NCBI RefSeq assembly: GCF_042653205.1
Contig: NZ_JBHSHY010000009.1
Location: forward strand, 94,004 to 158,003
From: Paenibacillus_Z sp042653205
GTDB lineage: Bacteria; Bacillota; Bacilli; Paenibacillales; Paenibacillaceae
DNA length: 64,000 bases
Direction: 5' to 3'
In this document: positions 51,035 through 59,582 of the stretch, piece by piece
Numbering within the stretch: the first letter of the stretch is position 1
Layout of the letters: the number at the start of each line of letters is the position of its first letter
Translations under genes and position numbers: made by a program
Notes under the pieces: generated by a model
Databases searched by the model: none
What the model saw: only the letters and a program-made list of their open reading frames with translations
Told to the model about the DNA's origin: nothing

Positions 51035-52288
51035 ATGACGGACGATCGGCCGGCACCGGCCTCTTCGCTGCTTCGCAACCGGTTCGTGCAGACGATTATG
51101 ATTTCGACGTTGTTTTTGGAAATCGGAATATGGGTGCGCAATATCGCGATTCTGCTGTACGTCAAACACATGACGAACGACGATGCCTTCGCCGTGTCGC
51201 TCATCTCGGTCGCGGAGTTCGCGCCGATCTTCGTTTTCTCGTTCGTCGGCGGCGCGTTCGCGGACCGCTGGCGGCCGAAGCGGACGATGGTGTGCAGCGA
51301 CCTGCTTAGTGCAGCCTCCATTCTGGCGATCTTGGCGGCCATGGCGCTCGGCTCCTGGCGGGCCGTCTTCTTCGCGACGCTGGTCTCCTCGATCCTGTCG
51401 CAGTTCTCGCAGCCCGCGGGCATGAAGCTGTTCAAGCTGTACGTCCCCGAAGAGCTGGTCCAGAAAGGGATGTCGCTCCATCAAACGATGTTCGCGGTCT
51501 TCATGATCTTCGGGCCGGTCATCGGCATGTTCGTGTTCCAGCGCTTCGGCATCGAGACGTCCATCGCGATCATGGGCGCCGCGTTCCTGCTGTCGGCCGC
51601 CACGCTGTCGCTGCTGCCGCGGGAGACCCGGAGCGCGGAAGCGGCGGAGAAGCGCAGCGTGCGGGAAGACATTCGGGCGGGATTCGCCTACATCCGGGCG
51701 AGCCGGGTCCTCCGCAAGCTCGGCGGCGGCTTCTTCGCCGTCGGATTCGGCCTCGGCCTCATTCAGCCGATGGGCATCTTCCTCATTACGGACCGGCTGG
51801 GCCAGCCCGAAGAATCGCTGCAGTGGTTCTCGCTGAGCAACGGCGTCGCGATGGTCGTCGGCGGCGTGCTGGCGATGACCTTCGCGAGCAAGCTCCCCCC
51901 GGCGAAGCTGATGACGTGCAGCATGGCGATCGTCGGCCTGACGTTCATGGGCATGGGCCTGACCACGAGCTATCCTGTAGCGCTCGCGTTTCAATTCGCC
52001 GGCGGTCTCGTCATTCCGAGCGTCAACGCCGGCATCAATACGCTCATGCTGCAGCATACGGAGGATGCGTTCATCGGACGGGTGAACGGCTTCCTAAGCC
52101 CGATGTTCACCGGCGCGATGGTCGTGACGATGATGCTGTCGAGCGTGGTCATGACCGCGCTGTCGCTCGTCTCCGTATACGTGCTGGCGGGGCTGTTCAT
52201 CCTCGCGGGAGCGGCCGTGCTGCTGCCGCTGATCAGGCTGAAGACGGCGCCCGCGAAGCCGGAGCTGGATAATGCCTTGGGCGGCTGA
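51035..52288 (+). CDS. MFS transporter
   Basis: This protein of about 417 residues has twelve predicted helices and an A-motif variant in GGAFADRWRPKRTMVCSDLL after helix 2. It resembles the Bacillus/Paenibacillus MFS drug/metabolite exporters related to macrolide efflux (MefA-like). The substrate is unknown. GGAAGG sits 9 bases before ATG 51035; an ATG at 51026 is possible. It begins 55 bases after trpB on the same strand and may be co-transcribed. Confidence 0.9.
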   Translation: MTDDRPAPASSLLRNRFVQTIMISTLFLEIGIWVRNIAILLYVKHMTNDDAFAVSLISVAEFAPIFVFSFVGGAFADRWRPKRTMVCSDLLSAASILAILAAMALGSWRAVFFATLVSSILSQFSQPAGMKLFKLYVPEELVQKGMSLHQTMFAVFMIFGPVIGMFVFQRFGIETSIAIMGAAFLLSAATLSLLPRETRSAEAAEKRSVREDIRAGFAYIRASRVLRKLGGGFFAVGFGLGLIQPMGIFLITDRLGQPEESLQWFSLSNGVAMVVGGVLAMTFASKLPPAKLMTCSMAIVGLTFMGMGLTTSYPVALAFQFAGGLVIPSVNAGINTLMLQHTEDAFIGRVNGFLSPMFTGAMVVTMMLSSVVMTALSLVSVYVLAGLFILAGAAVLLPLIRLKTAPAKPELDNALGG

Positions 52289-52503
52289 GCCGCCCGGCGT
52301 GCCGGCATCTCAATCATCGCGCCGCTCTCTCCGGCGGTTCGAGCAGCGCATCGAAGCGATCGAGCGGGAGATGCTCCGGCTCACAAGCGGCTTCGACGCT
52401 GTTGGGGCATATAAAAGCACCCCGTATCGTGGACATCGGCATACACTAACGTGTTCATCCAATATCCACGATACGGGGTGCACTTCTAAATAAAGCACCT
52501 CAA
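52289..52503. other. Boundary region with possible coding remnant
   Basis: After the MFS stop, a plus-strand stretch at 52315-52410 reads RRFEQRIEAIEREMLRLTSG, a coiled-coil-like piece lacking a start, then the hairpin at 52417-52481. Base composition becomes clearly AT-richer beyond here, so this is the edge of a different-looking block. Confidence 0.4.
52417..52481. repeat. Long perfect inverted repeat
   Basis: GCACCCCGTATCGTGGA (52417-52433) and TCCACGATACGGGGTGC (52465-52481) are perfect 17-bp arms around 31 bases. No T-run follows immediately. It may be a terminator between converging genes or an inverted-repeat pair of a small mobile element. Confidence 0.75.
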
Positions 52504-52953
52504 TTATTTGCGCTGCTTCGCGATATAAATCATTTGGCCCAAATGCTCGGAATAATGCTCGATGCCGCGCAGCAGTATTTCCAAATTGGTCATCTTACGG
52601 TTGCCCGACACCGTCTGCTCCATCAATAGCTCCGAATCGGATAGCTGTCTTACGGTACCTTCCAACATGGCGAATACCTCGCTAACCGTCGCAAGGAGTG
52701 AACTTTTGTCCAAATTCAAGGATGTTGAGAATTCGGCTTCCCTGTCCCGGACATATGGCACATCCCTCATACCAGATCCAACTCGTTGTCGAATATGCCC
52801 GGCGATATGAACGGTTAAGTTCGCGATGCTGTTGCTGGCTTGATTCGGCCGCCAGTTTAAATCTGCGTCTGACAATCCGGATATCAGGGCTGCCAGCCGT
52901 TGTTCCAGCTCCTCGGATCTCTTGACCAAATATCCCCTCATAAAGTCAAGCAT
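52504..52953 (-). CDS. DinB-like protein
   Basis: This 149-residue four-helix DinB/DUF1572-type protein has LTVHIAGHIRQRVGSG and IEHYSEHLGQMIYIAKQR with the conserved His residues. It is related in fold but not close in sequence to the DinB protein at 44747-45238. AGGAGGAG lies upstream of the ATG. It is the first gene of the AT-richer block. Confidence 0.87.
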   Translation of the reverse strand: MLDFMRGYLVKRSEELEQRLAALISGLSDADLNWRPNQASNSIANLTVHIAGHIRQRVGSGMRDVPYVRDREAEFSTSLNLDKSSLLATVSEVFAMLEGTVRQLSDSELLMEQTVSGNRKMTNLEILLRGIEHYSEHLGQMIYIAKQRK

Positions 52954-53092
52954 ACACGTACTCCTCCTTATTTCTTACATTAGCATGAGTAAAAGGCCGA
53001 ATACCTATTCATTAACTTATTGCAACACTCGGTGAGCTGGCCGATCTTGTGATGTCGTTCAATATATCCGCTCCAATACGCACCTGTATGGT

Positions 53093-53749
53093 TTATTTAA
53101 AGTACTCGATATCCTCTTTATAATTTTCATAGGCCTTCGAATATTCCATGATCCGGGCTACATCCGAGATAAAGGCCTCATCATATCCAGCTCGACGCAG
53201 CAGATGAAATCCCATTTCCATGCCAGATGCGATACCGCCGGCTGTGATGACCCTTCCGGAATCAACAATGCGCGCGCTGCTGATTTTACACGCAGGTGCA
53301 ATTTCGGCTAATCGGTCAATCGGTACTTTACCAAAGCTGCTTGCTTCGATCCGGTCGGGTTCTTTACGATTGGTTGCAGCCAAGCCATCAAGAAGTCCCA
53401 TATTGCCGTATATCCAAGAACCTGTACATACGCTCGTCAGAAGTGTGGTTTCAGGCAAGGAACGTATATATTCATGCAACCGTTTGTTGTAGGTTTCTTG
53501 TCGTGTCCCGAAACCTCCAGGAATCAATAAGGCATCCATATCAGGACGATCACTAAAACTGTAATTCGGATGAACGATTAAACCGGCTTGCGTTTGTACG
53601 GGCCTAATGGAGTCGGCCACGAGGAATGCATCAAGCTCCGGATCAAGTCTCCTTGCTACCGAGAACACTCCCATTGGAGCGGCATAATCGATAATTTCAG
53701 CGTCTTTAAAAATGTAAATTCCCAACCGAAATCCGCTTTTTTTACTCAT
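53093..53749 (-). CDS. DJ-1/PfpI family protein
   Basis: This 218-residue class I glutamine-amidotransferase-like protein has DALLIPGGFGTRQE and the nucleophile-elbow Cys in LLTSVCTGSWIYGNMGLLDG. The acidic residue near the N-terminus (KDAEIIDYAAPMGVF) and the overall layout resemble the isonitrile-hydratase/ThiJ branch more than chaperone-type Hsp31. Substrate unknown. It is divergent from the GntR gene, with a palindromic operator overlapping its own promoter. Confidence 0.88.
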   Translation of the reverse strand: MSKKSGFRLGIYIFKDAEIIDYAAPMGVFSVARRLDPELDAFLVADSIRPVQTQAGLIVHPNYSFSDRPDMDALLIPGGFGTRQETYNKRLHEYIRSLPETTLLTSVCTGSWIYGNMGLLDGLAATNRKEPDRIEASSFGKVPIDRLAEIAPACKISSARIVDSGRVITAGGIASGMEMGFHLLRRAGYDEAFISDVARIMEYSKAYENYKEDIEYFK

Positions 53750-53841
53750 CTTATTTCCTCCTCGTTTTGGATAATTCTAAATCACTGCCCCCACAATCTC
53801 CTACTAAGCCATTCCTTCATCATTTCATCCGGATCCCCCTT

Positions 53842-53870
53842 CTTATAATGCTTAAATTAATATTTGACTA
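53842..53870 (-). promoter_or_regulatory. Promoter of the DJ-1/PfpI gene
   Basis: On the minus strand TAGTCA (53865-53870) and TATAAG (53842-53847) are 17 bases apart. The spacer overlaps the left arm of the AT-rich palindrome at 53853-53886. Confidence 0.55.
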
Positions 53871-53886
53871 GGTATATATTAATTTA
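53853..53886. promoter_or_regulatory. Candidate operator between the DJ-1 and GntR genes
   Basis: TAAATTAATAT (53853-53863) and ATATTAATTTA (53876-53886) are a perfect 11-bp inverted repeat with 12 bases between. It overlaps the DJ-1 promoter and lies 18 bases before the -35 of the GntR promoter, the usual position for a GntR autoregulatory site. Confidence 0.6.
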
Positions 53887-53904
53887 TAATTCGCCATCCG
53901 CCTT

Positions 53905-53933
53905 TTGTCAATGTCGAAACGGTGTATTATAAT
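53905..53933 (+). promoter_or_regulatory. Promoter of the GntR-family gene
   Basis: TTGTCA (53905-53910) and TATAAT (53928-53933) are 17 bases apart, close to the sigma-A consensus. The start codon lies 38 bases after the -10. Confidence 0.75.
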
Positions 53934-53971
53934 GACATAAACCTATATAACTATGAAATGAGGAGTTATGA

Positions 53972-54955
53972 GTGATCCATAAAAATTTGATGCTTAAAAT
54001 TGATCCAAATTTAACGTTTGGTGTGAATACGCAAATCAAAGAACAACTCAAATGGCTGATTGGAACTCGAAAAATCGAGCCTGGCGACATGCTCCCTGCT
54101 GCCAGTCAATTGGCGGATGACTTATTGCTGAACCGCAATACAGTGAACTGGGTCTATAATCAATTGCGTGATGAAGGGCTTGTCACGATCCATAAAGGGC
54201 GTGGAACGATCGTGACTCGAGGGCCGGAGGTTCAAAAATTACAGAATGAGCGTGAACCGATGTACCGTCTGTTCATCGAAACCATAGACAGCGCCAAAAA
54301 GGAAGCTATCGATCTGCAATCTTTTTTTATGGCGGGGCTTGCTTTTGTTCTTCTCCAGGAAACAGCCATGAATCAACCAAAACGAATTGTTTTCGTGGAA
54401 TGCGGTGAACACGATTATCTTTTTTATCAGTCTGAGATTCAACGTATCACCGGCTGCGAAGTAACGGTCCTGTTTATCGAGCAATTGGAGCGTGAGCAAT
54501 TGGCGGTGAGTGATCTGTTATCACCTTCAGATATTTTAATTACGACCGTAAACCATGCCGATTCATTAAGGAAAATAATGGGCGGCCATGATTATCATAT
54601 TCATGTGATTGGCGCTACTATTGATCCGCAGACCTTGTTGAGTCTCGCCAAGTTAAGTGAGGGTACTCAGGTGACCTTTGCTTGTTTAGGGAAGATTGGC
54701 GGGGAATGGATGTCTAGTCGAGTTCAAGATGCGGGGATCCATCACATCCAGGTTCATTCCGTTGGCGTTCATGACGAGGGATTTGAACAGGAATTGGACG
54801 TGACCAGGCAATCCGATATCGTGTATGCTTCTTCGGCTGTATTTCAGCAGATCCGAAGTGTGATACCTGATAAAGTCGTTCTTTACCCGATGCGACTTGA
54901 AACGAGCAGTGAAGCTCTATTAAAGGAGCTTTCCGATAACCTTCGAAAGGGATAA
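53972..54955 (+). CDS. GntR-family regulator with uncharacterised C-terminal domain
   Basis: This 327-residue protein has an N-terminal GntR winged helix (about 15-85; EPGDMLPAASQLADDLLLNR, VYNQLRDEGLVTIHKGRGTI). The remaining 220 residues are not the aminotransferase (MocR), UTRA or FCD domain usual in this family. They have alternating strand/helix pattern (QPKRIVFVECGEHDYLFYQS; PSDILITTVNHADSL) and could be a periplasmic-binding-like sensor. GTG start, with GAGGAG upstream. It is divergent from the DJ-1 gene, which it probably controls. Confidence 0.83.
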   Translation: MIHKNLMLKIDPNLTFGVNTQIKEQLKWLIGTRKIEPGDMLPAASQLADDLLLNRNTVNWVYNQLRDEGLVTIHKGRGTIVTRGPEVQKLQNEREPMYRLFIETIDSAKKEAIDLQSFFMAGLAFVLLQETAMNQPKRIVFVECGEHDYLFYQSEIQRITGCEVTVLFIEQLEREQLAVSDLLSPSDILITTVNHADSLRKIMGGHDYHIHVIGATIDPQTLLSLAKLSEGTQVTFACLGKIGGEWMSSRVQDAGIHHIQVHSVGVHDEGFEQELDVTRQSDIVYASSAVFQQIRSVIPDKVVLYPMRLETSSEALLKELSDNLRKG

Positions 54956-55001
54956 CGACGTTGTTCTGCATCTTAAAGGTCGGCGTAGACCGAGCTATGC
55001 C

Positions 55002-55028
55002 AAAGGGAGCGTTTGGAACGCTCCCTTT
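55002..55028. terminator. Bidirectional terminator
   Basis: AAAGGGAGCGTT (55002-55013) pairs perfectly with AACGCTCCCTTT (55017-55028) around TGG. It separates the GntR gene from the converging acyltransferase operon. Confidence 0.9.
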
Positions 55029-55125
55029 TCGTTACATATCCCAAAGGTAAAATGAGCGAAAAAGACCGTTATTCTGCTTCGCTTTCCCTTCGGAGCGAAA
55101 TCATTCATAGCAATAAACACGCAGC

Positions 55126-56367
55126 TCACCCCGAGTGCCCCCGCGTTCGGCCAGACTGCTGGTCAAATACGGTGCTGCCTCTTCCAAGCTGAAGCCGCTT
55201 CAACCCCCGCAAAAGTGGGCGGTCGATCAGGCATTCGAAGCAGATTGAAAGTAAGGCGATCGGGGGTACCGATAGCAGAACGGTAAGCGCGACCGCGAGC
55301 GGGTAGGGAATGACCGAATGCAATCGCGCGAATAACCAACTCGACCAGCTGCAAAGCACAGCGAAATGTACGAGGTAGACGGAAAAAGAAAGCCGTCCGA
55401 GCATTCTCATCATCCCCCCCGTCAACAGGTGTTGTACACGCGGGCTGAGAAGTAGACCGAGCAGCAGCAGAAACGAGCCCCAGATGCGGCAGCCGATCGG
55501 ATCGAGCCGCAAGCCTTGGCCGACCGGCAGCCAGTCGTACCAGGGGCCAGGCGGGTTGACGTACGGATAGGAGCCCAAGTAAAAGCCGACTGCGCCGAGC
55601 GTCCCCGCTACGATGCCGCTACGGCGCAGGAGGTTCCGGAGTGGCGCGCCTGACCTACCAGCGCTCGCGGACCGATCACGCGAAGGCGCCCATTCGCAAG
55701 CGATCATTCCGAGCCAGAAACCGAGGTAGTACGTATTCCAGGACAGCGCTATCCCCACTGCGTACGCCAGCAAGCGAGCCAGCCGACAGCCGTGCCGCCG
55801 ACTGCCGCCGAAAGCGAGCAATACGGCGAATACCGAAAGCGAACCGAACCATTCGTAGGTCATCGTCCACAGTACCGGATTGTAGGCCATGCCGTAGCTG
55901 AAGAAGGTATGCCAGATCGTCTGCCAAGCAGCCTCGGCCAGCGTCGGCGTAACGCTCCACGGATCGGGCATCGTCGCCGACGACAGCTTTGACGCCTCCG
56001 GGTAAAACGACAACCCAGCCGCCATTAGGCACCAGCACAGCAGGACCGATGCGAGCGCCGGCAGCGCCAACCGGAAATAGCGGCGCAGTAAGCTCTCTGC
56101 CACTGCCAGGCGGTTGCCGCCTCGAAATGACTTCATGCTCAGCACATACCCGCTCAGCACGAAAAACAAACAAACGGCGAAGTTGCCATTCCACAGACCG
56201 TTGAGCGGAGTCTGTGGCGCAAATCGGTCGAACGCCGTATGCGTAAGCGCCGGATTGCGCTCGAACATAGCCGGCAGCAGCACCTGAAAAAAATGCGCCA
56301 GCACGACGGCGCATGCTGCAAGGCCGCGCATACCCTCCAGATGCTGCAGTTTCCTCTCCCCGTTCAT
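55126..56367 (-). CDS. Acyltransferase family 3 membrane protein
   Basis: This 413-residue protein has about ten predicted helices and the family motif LEGMRGLAACAVVLAHFFQV near the N-terminus with the catalytic His. Relatives transfer acetyl or other acyl groups to cell-surface sugars or peptidoglycan. ATG at 56367 overlaps the last codons of the upstream permease gene as ATGA, so it is translationally coupled to the sugar transport operon, an unusual place for this family. A longer frame to 56529 lies inside the permease gene and is rejected. It is last in the operon. Confidence 0.87.
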   Translation of the reverse strand: MNGERKLQHLEGMRGLAACAVVLAHFFQVLLPAMFERNPALTHTAFDRFAPQTPLNGLWNGNFAVCLFFVLSGYVLSMKSFRGGNRLAVAESLLRRYFRLALPALASVLLCWCLMAAGLSFYPEASKLSSATMPDPWSVTPTLAEAAWQTIWHTFFSYGMAYNPVLWTMTYEWFGSLSVFAVLLAFGGSRRHGCRLARLLAYAVGIALSWNTYYLGFWLGMIACEWAPSRDRSASAGRSGAPLRNLLRRSGIVAGTLGAVGFYLGSYPYVNPPGPWYDWLPVGQGLRLDPIGCRIWGSFLLLLGLLLSPRVQHLLTGGMMRMLGRLSFSVYLVHFAVLCSWSSWLFARLHSVIPYPLAVALTVLLSVPPIALLSICFECLIDRPLLRGLKRLQLGRGSTVFDQQSGRTRGHSG

Positions 56368-57257
56368 TTGAAGCCCGTCAGCGCCGAGCCGGATTTCATG
56401 AAATACTTCTGCCCAAAGAAATACAACACGATCATCGGCAGCGTAACAAGCGCCGAGGCGGCCATCAGCTGCTCCCATTGCGCTCCATGATCTTGCAGGA
56501 AACTCTGCAAGCCGACGGTAACGGTCCATTTGGCCGCATCGTTCAGATAAATGAGCGGCCCCATGAAATCGGTATAGGTGTTGACGAATGTAAACAGGGC
56601 GATCGTCATTAGCGGCGGCTGAAGCAATGGGAGCATGATCTGGGCATAAGTGCGCAGCTCGGACGCCCCGTCCATTTTCGCCGACTCGATCAACTCGCTA
56701 GGCAGACCGAGCATGAACTGGCGAAGCAGGAAAATATAGAAGGGAGCGCCGAAGAAGCTGCCGATCGTAAGCGGCACAAACGTGCCGACCAAGCCGAGTT
56801 TCGAGAAGATAATATATACCGGAATAAGCTGCACCTGGCCAGGCAAAATCATTGTCGCTACGATTAAAGAGAAAATGACGCCGCGCCCCTTCCAAGGAAT
56901 TTTCGAGATGGAATAGGCGACAAGCGGCGCGGACAGGAGCTGCCCGACGATGTTGATCGCGCAAAGCAGCAGCGTGTTGCCCATATAACGACTGAACGGA
57001 ATCGCCGACACGGCGTCGGCGTAGTTCGACCATTGCCAATCCTTCGGAAGCAGCGAAGGCGATACGGCGAATATTTCCTCCGGCGTTTTCAGCGCGGTCA
57101 TAAACAGCCAGACAATCGGAAATAGGAACAAACAACCGACAAGCGCGAGCGCCGCATGTGGCATAATCGTGCGCGTCCACAGTTTCTGTCGCGAGCGAAC
57201 GAGCCGGGAAAGCTCGGTGGCAGACTTGGATTCCGGATTTATGCTAATCCCCTCCAT
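56364..57257 (-). CDS. Carbohydrate ABC transporter permease (MalG type)
   Basis: This 297-residue permease has six helices and the EAA loop ESAKMDGASELRTYAQIMLP near residue 205. It is the MalG-like partner of the permease encoded immediately upstream. The ATG at 57257 overlaps that gene's stop by 14 bases; I see no good ribosome binding site for it, so translational coupling is likely. No ATPase gene is present in this operon either. Confidence 0.92.
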   Translation of the reverse strand: MEGISINPESKSATELSRLVRSRQKLWTRTIMPHAALALVGCLFLFPIVWLFMTALKTPEEIFAVSPSLLPKDWQWSNYADAVSAIPFSRYMGNTLLLCAINIVGQLLSAPLVAYSISKIPWKGRGVIFSLIVATMILPGQVQLIPVYIIFSKLGLVGTFVPLTIGSFFGAPFYIFLLRQFMLGLPSELIESAKMDGASELRTYAQIMLPLLQPPLMTIALFTFVNTYTDFMGPLIYLNDAAKWTVTVGLQSFLQDHGAQWEQLMAASALVTLPMIVLYFFGQKYFMKSGSALTGFK

Positions 57258-58188
57258 AATAAACCCAACGGGCCGATGTTCGAAGTACAAGCAGCGTCAA
57301 CAGCACGACGATGACGAACAGGATCCAGGCGAGCGCCGACGCGTAACCCATCTTCAAATAAATAAAAGCGTTCTGGTATAAATAGATGGCATAAAAGAAC
57401 AGCGACTGGTCCGGCCCGCCCATCGTGCCGGAATTCGCACCGCCGCCAAGAATGAACGACTCGGTGAAAATCTGCATCGCGCCGATCAGTCCCATCAAAA
57501 ACTGAAACAGCAGGATTGGAGACAACCCCGGCAGCGTAATATGCCAAATGCGGCGGTACCAGGCAGCCCCGTCAATCGAGGCCGCTTCATAATATTGTTG
57601 CGGAATCCCCTGCAGCGCCGCGAGAAAGATGAGCGCACCTGCTCCCGAACCCCACAGTCCCATCAGGATGAGCGAAGGTTTCGTATAGTGCGGGTCGAGC
57701 AACCAGGCCGGGTCGGACAGGCCGAGCGCGCGCAGGCAGATATTGATTAGACCGTAATCCGGATTCAGCAGCCAGGTCCACAAGATCGCGCTTGCCACGA
57801 TCGGGATAACCGCCGGTACGTAGTACAGCGTGCGATAGAAGGTGATGCCGCGCACCTTCAGATTGAGCAGGAGCGCGATCAGCAGGCTGGCGACTAGCCC
57901 GAACGGCATCGCGATAAACGCCATGTAGAACGTATTGCGCAGCGCCTTATAAAAGTTCGGATCGGATGCGATCGCCTGGTAATTGTCCAACCCGATCCAT
58001 TGGGGAGGCGAAAACAAATCATAGCTCGTAAAGCTGAAGTACAACGAGCCGAAGAAAGGATATACGGTAAAGGCGAGAAATCCGATCATCCATGGCAGGG
58101 CGAAGGCAACGCCCGTCCAGAAGATGCGCCGTCTGCGTTGAAGCGGTGTACTTTGCTTCATTGGGCGATCCTGAGTGAGGATACTCAT
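57244..58188 (-). CDS. Carbohydrate ABC transporter permease (MalF/UgpA type)
   Basis: This 314-residue permease has six helices, an N-terminal basic stretch (PLQRRRRIFWTGVAFALPWM) and the EAA loop YEAASIDGAAWYRRIWHITL near residue 215. It forms the channel with the MalG-like protein encoded downstream. ATG at 58188 is 12 bases after the binding-protein stop; an ATG nine codons later is an alternative. Confidence 0.92.
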   Translation of the reverse strand: MSILTQDRPMKQSTPLQRRRRIFWTGVAFALPWMIGFLAFTVYPFFGSLYFSFTSYDLFSPPQWIGLDNYQAIASDPNFYKALRNTFYMAFIAMPFGLVASLLIALLLNLKVRGITFYRTLYYVPAVIPIVASAILWTWLLNPDYGLINICLRALGLSDPAWLLDPHYTKPSLILMGLWGSGAGALIFLAALQGIPQQYYEAASIDGAAWYRRIWHITLPGLSPILLFQFLMGLIGAMQIFTESFILGGGANSGTMGGPDQSLFFYAIYLYQNAFIYLKMGYASALAWILFVIVVLLTLLVLRTSARWVYYGGD

Positions 58189-58200
58189 CGCCGGCCGCCT

Positions 58201-59541
58201 TTACTTGACGAGCGGCTGGATCGTCTTCTTGACGCCCGCCAACCCTTCGTCGATCGTCGATTTTCCGCGCAGGATGTCATTGACCGCCTTGTTCAGCGCG
58301 TCGCTGTATTCGCTGAAGAACGGCAGAGACGGGAATGACTTCAAATTCAAACCTTTCGCATATTCGGTAAATTCCTTGAAGCCAGGCACCGCGTCGTATG
58401 CCGGATCGTCGAGCACCGAGGCGCGTGTTGGCAAATTGCCGAGCGCGGCCGTGAACTGGATTAACTGCTGCTTATCCGAGAACCATTTGATGAACTCCCA
58501 GGAGGCGTCGGGGTGCTTCGCGCCTTTCGGGATATAGAGCACGCTCGTGTTAATATTACCGGCGTTTTTCAGCTCGGGATGATCTTCACTGTACGGAATC
58601 GGCGCAATGCCATAATCGAGGCTCGGGGCAAACTGCTTGATAAACGTCGGCAGCCACTCGCCGTCGATCGTCATGGCGTACTTCCCGCTGAAAAACGGAT
58701 TTTGCGCGGACTGGTATTTACCGAGCGATGCGGAAAAACGATCAAGGTTTTCGCTGCCGAATTTATCCCAGAGCTCCTTGGAAAATTGAACGGCTTGCTT
58801 GAAGCCGGGATCGTCCGGCGTTACCTGCTTCGTCTCCGGATCCCAGAATTTGCCGCCGTACACCTGCGAGAACGTGTACGAATCGATGCCCGGCCACAAG
58901 CCAAGCACCTCGAGGCGTCCGTCCTTCTGCACGACGCTCAGCTTCTCGGCGTACTCCTTCAGCTCCGACATTGTCGCCGGAGGCTTGCTGTAGCCTGCAT
59001 CCGCAAGCAGCTTCTTGTTGTAGAACAGCATCGTGAAATGCATCGCGATCGGCAGGGCATACGTATGCCCGTCGTACTGGCTGCTGGCAAGCGCACCGGG
59101 AATAAAGTCGTTTAAGTCGAAAGCGTCCTTGGAAATGTAATTGTCGAGCGGCAACATGGCGCCTTTCGTGCCCCAGGCAGCGACGTTTTGACCGAATTGC
59201 GAGGCAATATCGGGCGGGTTGCCGCCGGTGATGGCGGTCAGTTGCTTCTGATAGTCGCTCTGGCTCAAGCCTTTGATCGATATATTCGGATGCGTGTCGT
59301 TGAACTGCTTAATCAGCTTCTCGATCGCCTCGCCCTCTGGTCCGGTCCAGCCGTACCAGAAGTTCAGGGTCACTTTTTCCTGTGACGGCTCGCTTGTTGT
59401 CGGCTCGGCGCTTTTGGAGGCGTCCTCGTTTTCCGCAGTTCCGGAGCTACCGCTGCCGCTGCAGGAAGCAAGCAGCAGGCTCAAGCCCGCCAGCACGGCA
59501 AATGGCGTATTGCGTGTAAATAAACGGATGCCCATTGACAT
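58201..59541 (-). CDS. Extracellular sugar-binding lipoprotein
   Basis: This 446-residue family 1 solute-binding protein has a signal and lipobox (LSLLLASC), then a Ser/Gly/Glu linker, then the core starting NFWYGWTGPEGEAIEKLIKQ. Length and features (DGEWLPTFIKQ; PKGAKHPDASWEFIKWFS) place it with the UgpB/MalE-like CUT1 proteins. GAGGG lies 9 bases before the ATG at 59541. A GTG at 59586 overlapping the upstream stop would add 15 residues before the signal and is less likely. Confidence 0.93.
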   Translation of the reverse strand: MSMGIRLFTRNTPFAVLAGLSLLLASCSGSGSSGTAENEDASKSAEPTTSEPSQEKVTLNFWYGWTGPEGEAIEKLIKQFNDTHPNISIKGLSQSDYQKQLTAITGGNPPDIASQFGQNVAAWGTKGAMLPLDNYISKDAFDLNDFIPGALASSQYDGHTYALPIAMHFTMLFYNKKLLADAGYSKPPATMSELKEYAEKLSVVQKDGRLEVLGLWPGIDSYTFSQVYGGKFWDPETKQVTPDDPGFKQAVQFSKELWDKFGSENLDRFSASLGKYQSAQNPFFSGKYAMTIDGEWLPTFIKQFAPSLDYGIAPIPYSEDHPELKNAGNINTSVLYIPKGAKHPDASWEFIKWFSDKQQLIQFTAALGNLPTRASVLDDPAYDAVPGFKEFTEYAKGLNLKSFPSLPFFSEYSDALNKAVNDILRGKSTIDEGLAGVKKTIQPLVK

Positions 59542-59582
59542 TCGAATCCCTCGTTTCCACGATATTTGACTGCGGTCTTGCT

